From Capitulum mitella (Eukaryota; Arthropoda; Thecostraca; Pollicipedomorpha; Pollicipedidae), in the NCBI GenBank assembly GCA_030062745.1, contig CP099848.1, forward strand, positions 7,833,501-7,897,500: a DNA stretch of 64,000 nt. The letters are read 5' to 3'. The position numbers and the translations under genes were made by a program. Shown here piece after piece: positions 24,551 to 35,930 of the stretch (positions within the stretch are counted from its first letter, which is position 1; every line of letters begins with the position of its first letter). A model generated the notes under the pieces. It was not told the origin of the DNA and ran no database searches. It saw only the letters and a list, made by a program, of their open reading frames with translations.

Positions 24551-26697
24551 AGGATGAGGAACTGGCATCTAGGAGGAGGACAAAGTTATGTCCGCTTTCG
24601 ATGCTCGCGCGAGAAACCAGCCCCATGGACAACCTTTTGCCATCGATCTTATGGCAGTCTCAAAACTACGCCTGTGAGTAACCTCATTTTGGTTTTGTGT
24701 GACCACCGTATACAGAAAAGTGTGGAGAGTTGCTGATGCCTTTCCGCATGATATCTCTGATTTCTTGTCTGAAGTCAGCGATCTGCCCATCTGCCCTGTG
24801 ACATTTAAAGGTTTTAAGTGGATCCTTCCTGTCGTAATTGGGAGACTAAATGAAATGTCTTTAAAGTCAATTGGAATCCACGTAATGAATGCCGGAATTT
24901 TATGCCAATCTGGTAAAAGTAATCATTGTCACCCACTGGGTTACTTGATCAAATATATGAGACAGGTTGCCCAAGAAGGAAAAAATAACTGACCTCTATG
25001 AAGAGAATAGCATACTGCAGTAGAAAGCTCAAGAAGAGGCTTCACAATGTTCAGCCTTTGGCTATCTTCAGATATAAGGAGAGGGCAAATGAAGGGAAGA
25101 CAGGCCCGAGTGATGCTAGGCCCGAAGAAGACCTTCGCTTTTGTTTGGACACGGCCTGAAGTAGAATATTTGTATCATTTCTCCATGCCATTTCTTCCTC
25201 AGCCCCCAAGTTTTTTTTTTCATTTACTGTTTTTGTCTGCCATTTACTGCTATGGTCATACCATATCATTACCTATATTATCCGTCATTTACTGATTTTG
25301 TCGTTTCGATCCAACAGAGATTATTTTGTTGCCTGAAACTAGCCGTATGCCCTACGGACACGAAACTTTCATGAATTATGAAAAGCTATTGTTATCTTAA
25401 TTTTAGCCGATGAAGAGAATCCAACTGCCGCAGCACAAAAACAATGTACCACCGAGCTAACTTTTTTGTTTGAGAAATCGCAACGTTAATAGACACAAGA
25501 GCGTCGCCATGGCCGTCAAAAGCAAATTTTAGTAAAATGCAGATCAACGTCGGTGACGGAGAGATGTCCAGTTTTTTGACGCAGGTGTTTTTTTTTTCTA
25601 CGCTACGTGGTGAAACCGGAAAATCGTAGTTTTCTCCTCTCCCCAAAGAATCGCCTTCGGTAGAATGGGTTTTATGAAGCCGGCTACAGTATAGCGATAA
25701 CATCAAGCAAAATATAAAGGACGAAATGGTAATACATCACCGTCTTTAAGATGACATTTTGACATGCGTTAGATGACATCGACAAAACTGATTTACCTGG
25801 AGTGCACAAAATTGATGTAACGGGGGATACCGAAAATCTGGTGATGTTACGGCATTTGGTCACAGAGTTATGCGCCAGGGAAAAAATACGGGAGTCCGAA
25901 ATATCCACTCCCAATCAAATCAAATCCCGGGGCAAATCTTCAGTAACAGTGGTGCGGACGCGCCGAGCGGACATGAGGTTTGTCATGTGCGCGTATTTCC
26001 AGACTATTTCATTGATACCTGGCATTCTACCAGAATTCAAAATAATAAAAAGGACCTGTAAATTGGCATTCTTGAATAGTTTTTGACAATGATACCATGA
26101 AGAAGCGTTTTTATTATATTTGTTATATTTTCGTTTATGTTTATATTTGTATGTATATTTACTATTATATTTACCTATGCTTATTACATAAATGCTTATT
26201 ATATTTCACAATTTTCCCTACTTAGGCAAAAAATGCAACCAACAAAGCAAAAAAACAAAATAATCGAAGGGCTTTCCATACTACTGAGTCGAATAATGAA
26301 GTGTCATCCTTTTAAGCATTTTGGCACCCTTAAGCACATAAGGTGGGTAAGGGTAATCAGTTGTTAGTATCTGCAGTATTGGAATAAAGAGCAGTTCAGC
26401 TCGAGATCCTTCAGCCTGTTTTTGTCGAATAGATTTGGATTTGGAATCAAAATCCACTCGGCAACTGTTTTTGTAAGAATGTCCCGCTTTTTTACAACCT
26501 GTCTCTCGCAGAATGCCTTATGTCTTTTTCGCGTCATCACCTCTCAGCAGAGGGTCAGTTACAGCTCATCACCTCTCAGAGGAATATGAACCCACCAGTC
26601 CTGATGGAAGGCGCAAAGCTCACCATAAGGAGGTGAACTTTGTGAGGAGCTTACCACCAAACCTTATGAGGAGCTTACCACCAAAGCTCCTCGTAAG
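24548..26697. other. Unassigned DNA
   Basis: No supported exon or element. A minus-strand AT-rich frame and several short plus-strand frames are present without any domain signal. Confidence 0.3.
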
Positions 26698-26966
26698 GAC
26701 CAGTCCTTACGAGGCATGCATTGTATTCATCGACGCCGTAAGGTATGACTGTGATGATACTTTTCTTTCGTTTCGAGACTACCGCATTTTGTTGCTTTTG
26801 ATTCCCAGGAAGTCCATCATATCAATATTTGAAAGCCCACCATATCAGCCAGTCCTTACGAGGCATGTATTGTATTTTCCAATGTTGTAAGATATGACTG
26901 ATGAAAGTTTTCTTCCCTTTCGGGACTACCGCGTTTTTGTTGCTTTTGATTCATCATCGTACTTGT
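26698..26966 (+). repeat. ~150 bp tandem duplication
   Basis: CCAGTCCTTACGAGGCATG, then ATTGTATT, GTAAG(G/A)TATGACTG, GACTACCGC and TTTGTTGCTTTTGATTC occur twice, beginning at about 26700 and 26850. The copies have diverged, including indels. A shorter duplication of GGAGCTTACCACCAAA lies just upstream at about 26646-26685. Confidence 0.75.
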
Positions 26967-28261
26967 GACTGACAAATATCACATGCCTGTTGGAATTTCA
27001 GGAGATGAAAATCGCATTGGCGATACAAGGCTGTTAAGACACGTAAGACTCTCGGCGCCTTTCCCATGGTCTCTTTCCGGCAATAAGTGCATCGACGATG
27101 CGGTTTTCCCGGGTTGTTCCTGTGCCTGTACCTCACATTTCTGAAGCCTTTTCGAGGGGCAGCAAGGACGTGAAGACATTGTCGATTACATCTTTAGTCC
27201 ATCCAATATCTCACACTTCTTCAGGAGTCCGAGGATGACTCTGGCGTTTTGTGCGCCTGGTGCCTTGCCTTGCGCGCCTAAGGGTCGTCACGTTGCCACA
27301 GTTTAACTCTTGGTGCTGCCTGTGGTCAGCCTTTGTGCGGCAGCATCCCAATTTGAAACGAGTAAGCATTGGCTGCCCCTAATGAACTGCTTGGTATGGT
27401 GGCTACCGCGGTAAAGCGCCATCGTTTCATCAGTGCTGTGGTTGACTGAGGAAGGAACGATCTTGAATATCTCGTTTAAATGATCAAAGCGAAGCCTGAT
27501 GCCATAATGACTGGGTCCCAGATGGGTCGATTTTCTGGTTTTCAGTGAGACGCATTACCCTCATCAAGCTGTCAAATACATCCAAGCGCGTGCAGCTTGT
27601 AGTCAGGCTATTGCCGACATTCGGAGCGGTTGCCCAGTGCGTGCGCTTGCTGATGCTGATGGAGAGCTAGATGTAGCCGAAGAGCAAGATTCCCCAACAA
27701 TACCAAAAGGTTGCTTTTGTTGGCGTGTTTTATATTTCGGTTTATGCCTTTCTGTTCTCCATATAACTTAACTGCTCCGCGAAAAATTACCAACAATATC
27801 GTCAAACATGCAACGCGGGAAATAATGGTAGCCTGGATTGCAACTATTTTTAATCTCTCGTAAGAGCAGGGCTATAGCGTTCCTCGGAACTCAAGCATGC
27901 TTTTTCCAACATGATCTGGCCTTTTGCGCCACTTCCACTTCCGAGCTCCATTTCTACGGCGAGCGTTACTCTGAAACAGCCCTGGGGACTCTGCGGCACC
28001 ATTTTATTCTCGAGCTGCATGAACACGCCGCCTGCACGTATCGCTAGGAGTGTGTATTTGGGGGGAGGGAGAGGGGAGGCAGAGTGCGTTCCCAGAGAAT
28101 TTTTTTTAAAACGATAACATGATACAATGGTGGCGGCCTGCATATTGAATCGACAGTGAACGGAATATCCAGTAAAGTCCACTTCAGAACGTCCGACGGC
28201 AACCTTGAAGAACGGTGGCGGCCTCGCAAGTGGCCGAGTCCCGGAGGCCAGCGGCGCCAGC
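26967..28261. other. Unassigned DNA
   Basis: No supported exon or repeat. The long minus-strand frame at about 27850-28356 overlaps the 22 bp tandem repeat and has no domain. Confidence 0.3.
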
Positions 28262-28440
28262 CAGAGAGAGCTCGATCTCCGGCCACGGAGAGCTGCGTCA
28301 CCAGCCACGGAGGGCTGCACCACCAGCCACGGAGAGCTGCCTGCTCTACCAGTCACGGAGAGCTGCGTCGACAGCCACCGAGAGCTGCATTATCTGCCAC
28401 GAAGAGCTGCGTCACCAGTCACGGAGAGGTGCCGCGGATC
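28262..28440. repeat. 22 bp minisatellite
   Basis: Seven units of CACGGAGAGCTGCGTCACCAGC are recognisable, starting at 28284, 28306, 28328, 28354, 28376, 28398 and 28420 (one interval is 26 instead of 22). Because 22 is not a multiple of three, the frames rotate, and all three plus frames stay open. This explains the overlapping ORFs there. Confidence 0.9.
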
Positions 28441-28652
28441 TGGATATAGGCATGTTTGAACGCAAATATTTTTCGTACTTTTGAGAAGCTTGGATATTTG
28501 CGATAACTTTCTGTACAGATGTCGTCGAGATACCCAGTACCAAATGTGTTAACCCAAATGCCAACGGAACCTGCTTGATACGTCACTTATTCCTGGTACT
28601 CATCAAAGGTATGCATACATGAGGCAAAACCATCGCACCATTGTGCGAGTTG

Positions 28653-28653
<1 letters not shown>

Positions 28654-28711
<58 letters not shown>
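28654..28711. repeat. (TA)n microsatellite
   Basis: Uninterrupted TA tract of nearly 60 bases, immediately upstream of the inverted R1 copy. Confidence 0.95.
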
Positions 28712-28715
<4 letters not shown>

Positions 28716-28736
28716 TGCCTCAGGCTGCAAAGCAGC

Positions 28737-29951
28737 TTAACCCACCCTCAACTGGAGGACTGACCATCCCCCTGAGGTTTTTCCGAGATTGCGAGAGAAC
28801 GAACAAACGCAGCGCCACGAAACTTCGTGTAGGTTTTGCTTGGCCATTTTTACACCTTGTATCAAATTTTTGATCCTAGGTCATGTAAGGTGTCAGACCT
28901 ATGTCAGATCAAATGGGCCTCTGCCCAAAAAGTTTAGAGGCCTGTAACTTTTTGCAAAACACGACATCACGACAAAACTTTCAAGGATTAGAGATTTTGA
29001 TAAATGCAGCAAGCCTGCTATCTCGGATTTTTCGGAAATGTCCGGATAATTACCCTAAGGTCAAGCCCGTTTTCGACATAGGTCGTGGTTTTTTTCGCGA
29101 AAATCGGCGGATTTTTTTATAACAATATAAGCGTGGGGAGATCCAGACATCCAGTTTCTGTCAATGGACAAAGTTTCAATGACCTCCGACCACTGACCTG
29201 AGGTCAGATCACGGATAACTGTTATGAGTCAAAATGCACTGCCATCAAAATTGGCGATAAATGACTTAGATCGGGTTGAAAATGGCAGAACTGGGTTGCA
29301 CAGTTACGACTAACACCAAGAACCTTAAAAAGTTTCAAAAAATGTATATTTTGAGAATAAACAGGCTTCCTCTAATAAAGCCCCACCAATTGTGTAGATT
29401 CATAACTAGTGAGTTTTTCCCAGATTTAAGCGTAAGAAATCATCCCAGGAACGAATAGGATCAAGAAAAAACACTTCGAGCGACATATTTCGCGAAAACA
29501 AAAGACCGTTAAAATTAGTTCCCGTTAATTTCATACCGCCTTCGTCGGCGGCGCTCGCCTTGCAGTGTTGCGAAAATCACCGTATCTTTAACTCAACGTT
29601 TCCGTGTCCGTATTATACAAATCAGAAAAAGTACACGTGTACCGGGATCTGCGAACTTTATCTATTCGCTGGTGCCTTTATTTAGACTTTATTAGCCACA
29701 GCCCTTGAGATTCAGACCGTTTCTCGGTTCCATGCAGGCCGCGATGAGAAAGCATATATAGGGCGTAAATGGTTCGCATATGACCCAAAACTAAAAAAAT
29801 AAGACCAGATTCGAACTCTCCTCGTCACGAGCTTTCCAACGGTGTGCTTATTTTTATCGTGCTACCAACCGTTCGTGAGTTAGACGGGGGGCAGTCAATC
29901 CTCCCAATCGGGCGTGCATGGCCTCTACCCACAGCTGAGAGGGGGTTAAGA
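28737..29951 (-). mobile_element. 1.2 kb repeat family R1, copy 3 (inverted)
   Basis: This is the reverse complement of the copies at 11158-12246 and 17561-18806. The outer ends read TTAACCC (28737) and GGGTTAA (29945-29951), a short inverted terminus also suggested in copy 2. It retains CCCCCTGAGGTTTTTCCG, TGACCTGAGGTCA, GCCGTGTCTTTAACTC-like and CTAACTCACGAACGG (all read in reverse) blocks. No intact frame was seen. The Penelope-like element begins just to its right. Confidence 0.75.
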
Positions 29952-30030
29952 ATGAATAAAGTATCGCCATTGGAAAGGCAAACTAGCTTTCACCCTTTGT
30001 TGGCATGAACTGGGATGCGTGTATGAATAA

Positions 30031-30994
30031 GAGGGTGATATCCAAACAGTCCCTACAAAGTTCGAGTTCGTAACCAGAAATCCCACGGATAAGCTTAAAG
30101 TCAGAGTGAACAGGACGATAAATGCATCGAATGCCCTGATTGCTGGCGTGCACTTTCAGAGGATCACCGGCAAATGTTCCCCTGGGTACGCGTAGGGTAA
30201 CGTAAAAACGCATAAAGACGGCAAGAGACTAAACAGTCTTGTTTTGCCCTTTTATCCCATCAGTTTACAGCCTTTCTTCGACATATGCGTTCTAAGACCG
30301 GCTCAGAGGGCGTCAGCCTAAAGGATTTTTGACGTCACTGGATGTCGAAGTTCTTTGAATGAACGTACCTGTAAAAAAGACGATTGAGATAATGTTGGAC
30401 AAAGTATGCCAGCATCCGACCTTGCCACTTCTCAAACCTGACCGTCGAATCGTGGAAAAGCTTCTGCGACACTGCACCCTCGAAGCCCCTTTCCGCGGGC
30501 CAGATGGTAAACTCCATCGCCAGGTAGAAGGGTCAGCTATGAGGTCCCTCCTGGGCCCCTGTTTGCGAACTTTTACATGGACCAGCCTGAACAGCAAGTT
30601 CCCAGGGATGACTGCCTGAGGCCACATCTGTATTGTCGATATGTCGATGACATTCTTGTAGGTGACGAAGAACATCTAAAAACTCAAGGCAAGCATGGAA
30701 AGCAATTCTATTTTGAATTTTACGTATGAGCTGAACGTGTGTAGAAAAATACCCTTTCTAGACGAACAGATCCGAACTCATGGCTATGCCTATGAAACCG
30801 GCGTCGACCGTAAATCTAACGACCTTGGAACGTGCATGAACGCTGTCAGTGAGTGTCCGGCTGGCTATAAGGTTAGCGTAATCAAATATTTTGTTAAGCG
30901 GGTTCTCAGAACTTGCTCCACCTGGGACGGCATGAGCAGCAAAAACATGTGCAGCGCAGTGAATATCCTAACCACCCCGCCGGTAATAGGATAA
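30031..30994 (+). pseudogene. Penelope-like element, reverse transcriptase region (broken)
   Basis: Plus-strand frames reconstruct a Penelope-like reverse transcriptase: TRNPTDKLKVRVNRTINASN and GVHFQRITGKCSPGYA, an in-frame TAG at 30193-30195, then GNVKTHKDG (the Penelope hallmark region), then NVPVKKTIEIMLDK from about 30362. The next blocks are GPLFANFYMD, the catalytic YCRYVDDILV (YVDD at 30640-30651), IPFLDEQIRTHGYAYETG, and SECPAGYKVSVIKYFVKRVL. The frame changes at about 30540-30560 and 30685-30695, so with the internal stop it cannot be active. The N-terminal part is missing; the inverted R1 copy abuts it. Confidence 0.85.
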
Positions 30995-30999
30995 CCCCT

Positions 31000-31938
31000 C
31001 TTTCTGGTGGGAGAGGGCTGAATTAGCCCCCCTCGGGTTTTTTGCTTGCCAATTCCAGGCTTTTTGACGCAGCTTCACGAAACTTGATGAATTTTCCTAG
31101 CTATTTTTTCTACGTATTGTGACAAAATTTCGTAATTCTATTTTGCTCCGGGGCGGAGCCAGGCAACGTTTTTAGGAGGCAACTTACGCCATTTTTGACC
31201 CTGTTGAAGGTAAGATAGAGCTTAAAAAATTGTATGGATCTATAGGTAGATAGTTTGGCAGCATCCAGCGATTTCGCAAAATAGAGTGAGTTCAAATGAC
31301 GGGAAACGTTCTCAGGTAATTTAAATGCACAAGAGATCATTTCAAGTAATTCTAAGGTCACTGGAGGTCATTTAAGGTCGATGGTCATAAGTTGATCTGA
31401 AGAACATGTGACCATGACAGTTCCCCCTTTTCCATGTCCCTGGCACCGCCTATGCTAACATTATACAAACATTATGAAACGATTTGTACTCCTTTAGCAT
31501 GACATGGCCAGAAGAAGCCAAAAAAGTGCTTTTAACTTTTTTGTCGAATTGGTTTTTGAAGAACTAGTCCTCCTATTTTCAAAACCCTGTGAATGTCCAT
31601 GAATTTTCTCAAAATTTCAGATATGTGGACCAATGGTAAAAGTCCCATCCATAATCTCTCGTTTCATGCCAATTTCATCGAAATCGATTTATAAACAACG
31701 GAGTTATAAGAAGTAAAAAAAATATTCCTCATTTTCACTTTTTGCCTCTCTGTATCCATCCTTTTCAAAACTTTGAAAATTTATTTTCATAAAAATGTAA
31801 TTAACGATACCGCAAACCGATTGCCTTTTGTTGCAATGAAATCGGACGAGTAGTTCTGGAGATCTGGGGGGGGAGCGAATCTGCCGCCCACCCCCCTGCC
31901 GGGAATCGGCAGTACCGCTAGCCCTCCGGGAATAGGGT
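31000..31938. mobile_element. Insertion splitting the Penelope-like element
   Basis: The segment separates two parts of one retroelement. It starts near GGATAACCCC and ends near GGGTTAAG, similar to the TTAACCC/GGGTTAA ends of R1. TAATAGG and GAATAGG flank it and could be a target duplication. The left ~220 bases resemble repeat R2 at about 19610-19930, including GGGGCGGAGCCAGG. No coding capacity is visible. The retroelement motif around NILT / KSILV appears on both sides, so an alternative is two independently truncated retroelement copies. Confidence 0.5.
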
Positions 31939-32545
31939 TAAGTCAATCTTGGTCAGTAACGGCTAGCCAACACCGAAGTAGGACAGGAAATCCGTCAACA
32001 ACAGGACGGGAAGTTCAGGCAGCAAACCATCCATCACACCAAGGTTATCGGCGTAATCCTGTTCTGTAGAAACCAGATGTACACCGAATAAACCTGATAA
32101 AAGAGCGCTACGTGACATCATATCCAAACCTGCCAAATGCGCTGATAACAACCAACAACTGAAACTGGCCATCTACTGCAGAAACGCAACGGAGCGAAAC
32201 TTTGTCACGAAGAACAATCTTTCCATGATAACTGACCAAAAAGACCCATGTAGTCCGCTCCCAGACAAGGAATGCAGGCCTCGTCCCTCGAACTACATTG
32301 GCGCCACCGCCACTACGTTATTTCGACATTTAACGATCTGAGGGAAGGTGTTGCGCGCAATCATATGCTCCAGCAGCGTCGCACCGCCATCACAGGAGAA
32401 CATCTGGCTGAAAATACCGCCATCTTGACAACATGCAACGACCCCAGCAGACTGATGGTTTTCGAGGCTTTGTTTATCCACGACCTCTCCACAGTTTTGA
32501 ACAAACAGTTGCAGTCAAACATTACGTTAGGACTGTGGGGAGAGC
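31939..32545 (+). pseudogene. Penelope-like element, C-terminal GIY-YIG region (broken)
   Basis: Plus-strand frames give RVKSILVSNG at the left. They then give DKRALRDIISKPAKCADNNQ, LKLAIYCRNATERNFVTKNN and CRPRPSNYIGATATTLFRH (NYIG at 32291-32302). After a frameshift follow FNDLREGVARNHML and LMVFEALFIHDL, ending LNKQLQSNITLGLWG. This matches, block for block, the minus-strand fragment at 5359-5795. Internal stops and at least two frame changes make it non-functional. It is the downstream continuation of the reverse transcriptase remnant at 30031-30994. Confidence 0.8.
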
Positions 32546-33719
32546 GGAGATATAAAGCCAGCAAGTGTCTGATACGTATGTTGTTAACTGCCATTCATTC
32601 ATATGTATGTGTGTTTTTCATGTGTTACCTGCATGTAGGTTATGTAGTCGCTCTGCTGAATGGAAGCTGATTAGCAAGTCATGTCATAGGAAATGTGTTC
32701 GTTTTTTTTGCCGTGTTACTGGATGAGAGTAAGTCAGCATTTTGGGTCAATGAAATCTGTCTGTTCTTTACAGTAACCAATTACTTATCTATTTCAGGGG
32801 ATGGTGAAGATGTCTTCGAAACGCTAAATGCAGCATATATGAACTCACTTGGTAGTTTCATTCCGAGTTTACCTATATATATATATATAAATCAGCATGT
32901 GATGCCCAACGAGGAGGAGGCCCCTAAGCCGAGGGCCTAGCTCTCCCCTTCCCCGGGCAATTCCTGGGTTCGCCGCTGCCATGGCCTAATAGTTTTGGCC
33001 CATGCCACGGAACAAAACTTTGTAATTGCATAGATATTGGCCGTAAGGGTTGATCCTGGTGATAAGTGGCAACATACGTTCCTTACGATTCACATATGGT
33101 AATATTTTTTCATTTGCTTCAGGGACCAATTTCACGTGACCATTATGTAACGTTTTGCACCCAGGTATACGACGCCAATTAAATAGGCAGTCTGTCAAGA
33201 TTTCTTTTCTGCAGTCAGTCGCGATTAGCGGCTGGCATCCGACTTTGCAGCCAATCACGCCACAAATGGTCGAACAAATAGCGCTGGTCGTTAGTTAAAG
33301 AGAATCCTACACTGCGGTCAACTTTTTCATAAGAGTGTGGAAAAAAGTGTCATTAAGAACGTTTTCAGCGGATTTTCACCAAAAACATCTACCTGCTTCA
33401 GGAAATATCATAAGCTTAAAACCATATCATGTGGTCATGTGCCGATATACGGCAATACCTGAGACCTATGAGTGCAAGCGTTTGTTGGCCGGCACCAGCT
33501 TGTAACGTCATGCAACTGCTGTAAACAGGATACAGAATAAAACAGTGATGACCAAACAGGACACCGTGAAAACCCTAAGAAATCGTCTTGAGCCTCTTAA
33601 GTGAAGAGTTTTGAGGTGTAATAGATATCGCAGGATAGCTTCTTAAACTAGAGGCCACAGTTTGGCTGTAGCACTCCAAAGCAAGCGTTTAGGTGAAATA
33701 TTCCCTTTACATTTGTTGC
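32546..33719. other. Non-coding DNA
   Basis: Nothing is supported as a gene. A short TA tract lies at 32874-32889. At about 32905-32980 there is a GAGGCCCCTAAGCCGAGGGCC and CAATTCCTGGGTTCGCCGCTGCC stretch that looks like a decayed terminus of the TIR-element group at 1918-4637. Confidence 0.35.
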
Positions 33720-34579
33720 CGAAACCTGCTGACACATTTTCATTGCTTGGTTTGAGCAGCATATCATATCGTTCGCAGATGACGCTCTGCGGGCCTATAG
33801 AGGAGCTCTCTAAAGCGGCCCTATCGCACTTCTTTACAAGCTAATGGGTCCCTGCTGGCATGTGAAGGAGGCCCATTCTGGCTTGCAAAGAGAGCCTCTG
33901 CTGAACTGTGAAGGGTCCGCCTACGGACTTGTGTATCGGCTCCCTGCCGACCTGTTAAGAGGCCTCTGGCTGTCTGTAATAGGACCCTGTGTCGTCACTG
34001 AGATGGCCCTCTGCGGGCCTGAAGAGGAGCCCCTATAAAGGAACTCTATGTCGGTTTGTCAAGTATCCCCTGTGGCCCGCCGAAATGCTCCCTACTGTCC
34101 TGTAAAGAGCCTGCTTACGTATCTGTAGATTGGCCCCCTGCCGGTCTGTAAACGACCCCTGAAGGAATGTAAAAGGTGTTGTGTTGACTTACAAAGGGCC
34201 CATGCTAACCTGTGAAAAGCCTGCCTATGGCCATTTAGATGGCCTCCTGTTGCCAACTCTACAGGCCAGCGGGACGTTCCGTTGGCCTGTAAGGGGGCAA
34301 CCTGACGGCCCATATAGAGGCTCTCTGTTGGCCTGTAAAACGACCTCCTGCCGGCCTGTAGAGGCGGCCTGTAAATAGTCCCCTAAGATGGCTCCTGAAG
34401 CGGCCCCTGCCGTGTGAAAGGGGACCCTTGGAGCTGCCGGACTGGAAAGGGCCTCATGGTTTCCTGCAAAGTGGCCTTCGCCTGACAGCGCAGGAGCCCT
34501 GTTCCGCCAATGGGGCATCCGCTGTCCCGTAAACAGCACGGGCCCGTTATAAGATAAATCACGCTGTCTCCATCTAAAG

Positions 34580-34620
34580 AGCCCTTGTTGATCTGTACTC
34601 CGTACAGATCAACAAGGGCT
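34580..34620. repeat. Perfect 19 bp inverted repeat with 3-base loop
   Basis: AGCCCTTGTTGATCTGTAC is followed by TCC and then its exact reverse complement GTACAGATCAACAAGGGCT. It lies within the degenerate tandem array, where neighbouring units differ widely, so a perfect palindrome stands out. Confidence 0.9.
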
Positions 34621-34748
34621 CGTCGATAAGGGACCTCTTCTGAACTGTGGAGGAGGCCTCGGCGAACCTGTGAAGAGCATGAATCCGTTTTGGAAGCCAT
34701 CATATTTGATAGCATTACATGCTGTGTGATATTGAACAAGAAATTAGA

Positions 34749-34791
<43 letters not shown>
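34749..34791. repeat. (TA)n microsatellite
   Basis: TA tract with one GTA interruption near the left end. Confidence 0.95.
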
Positions 34792-34794
<3 letters not shown>

Positions 34795-34949
34795 TTCTCC
34801 CCTAGGAAAATCCTGGGTATGTCGCTACATCCAACTTCCCATATTATGGCGATCCAGCTTTGTTTCGCCTTCTGTAGTATTACACGAACATTCTCGCAGC
34901 TTTCTAATAGCGCAACGCAATATTCACACAGCATGAATGTCTCGGACTC

Positions 34950-35280
34950 TAGACAGTTTTCCAGACAGCAGTGTCCGGTCGGCGCTGTGCTGATGTGTGG
35001 CGGGCCTGCTCGAGGTGGCCCTGCTCCCGGATGCGAGGGCCGCCGCAGGACGTCACCGCCGGGCGACGCGCCGTCACCAATCGCCGCCGGGCCCTGTACG
35101 GCTTCGACTCATCTGCGGCCGGCTTCAGGCGACCCTTCATCAGCGGCGCGCCCTCGGCACCGATGGCCGCCGACCAGCACGGCGCTCCAGTGACGCGGTT
35201 GCCAAACCTCTCCCCGGCCCCCAGCGCTCGCGCGGCGCGCTGGCGGCGCGACGGAGCGCAGTCGTTGGATCGACGATGAG
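34950..35280. other. GC-rich block
   Basis: CpG-dense sequence with overlapping open frames on both strands and no recognisable domain. I cannot say whether it is an exon or an island. Confidence 0.3.
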
Positions 35281-35930
35281 GCCGATTAATTGGAAATTAA
35301 CTCCCTCACGCGCAACGTGAAGTTTGCAGGGGATGGTGCAGATCAACACTAGTCACATCAGATCACATCAACCGAAGCTGAATGAAGGCTGCACGTTCAC
35401 ACATTGAGGCGGTATAACTCTGTCGAAGTGATATTGCCGAAACTGCGGCTAGTGATCCGGCGAAAACAAAAAGGGGTGATCTCAACGTCTCTGCAGGAAC
35501 GTGGGTGCTTTGCACATGCCCAGTTGTGTGGCAACTACCCTGATGCAGTCATCATCAGGAGCCTGCACTCCTGGACCCCAAACGGAAAGTCACCCTGACC
35601 GCGGGGCGGGCCGTGCCGTGATGTACCGAACATCCCTTGTCTGTTCTGTCCGATCATTTCAACAGTGAAATCGTCTTTTTCCCATTAACACGTAGTGAAC
35701 CTGTGGCCTGCTTGGGGACATTGGACAACTTTTTTTTTTTTTTTTACATGATCCGGAGTGTTTGGCAGCCGCCCGGACGACCATATTTCGATACCGAAGG
35801 CTGCGACCGGATCTCTACAGTGCTTATAATAAGACAGACCCTAAACTCATGAACAAGTGATTTGTTTAAAGAACTAGAGGTAAAGCAACGCTTAACACGT
35901 TTGGATTGGGTGAAAATCAAAGCTCTGTTA
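35281..35930. other. Non-coding DNA, nothing recognised
   Basis: No supported feature apart from a T-run at about 35729-35746. Confidence 0.3.

Larger units (their letters stand above)
33720..34818 (+). mobile_element. ~30 bp degenerate tandem array (CCTGTAGAGG type), copy 1
   Basis: From about 33780 to 34700 the sequence is a head-to-tail series of ~30 base units built on CTGCCGGCCTGTAAGGGGCCC with many substitutions. The leader, ACACATTTTCATTGCTTGG to the first units, is repeated at 38308-38540, so the whole block is a dispersed element. The right end, CCTAGGAAAATCCTGGGTATGTCGC, resembles the right terminus of the 1918-4637 element after a TA insertion. No coding capacity. Confidence 0.6.
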
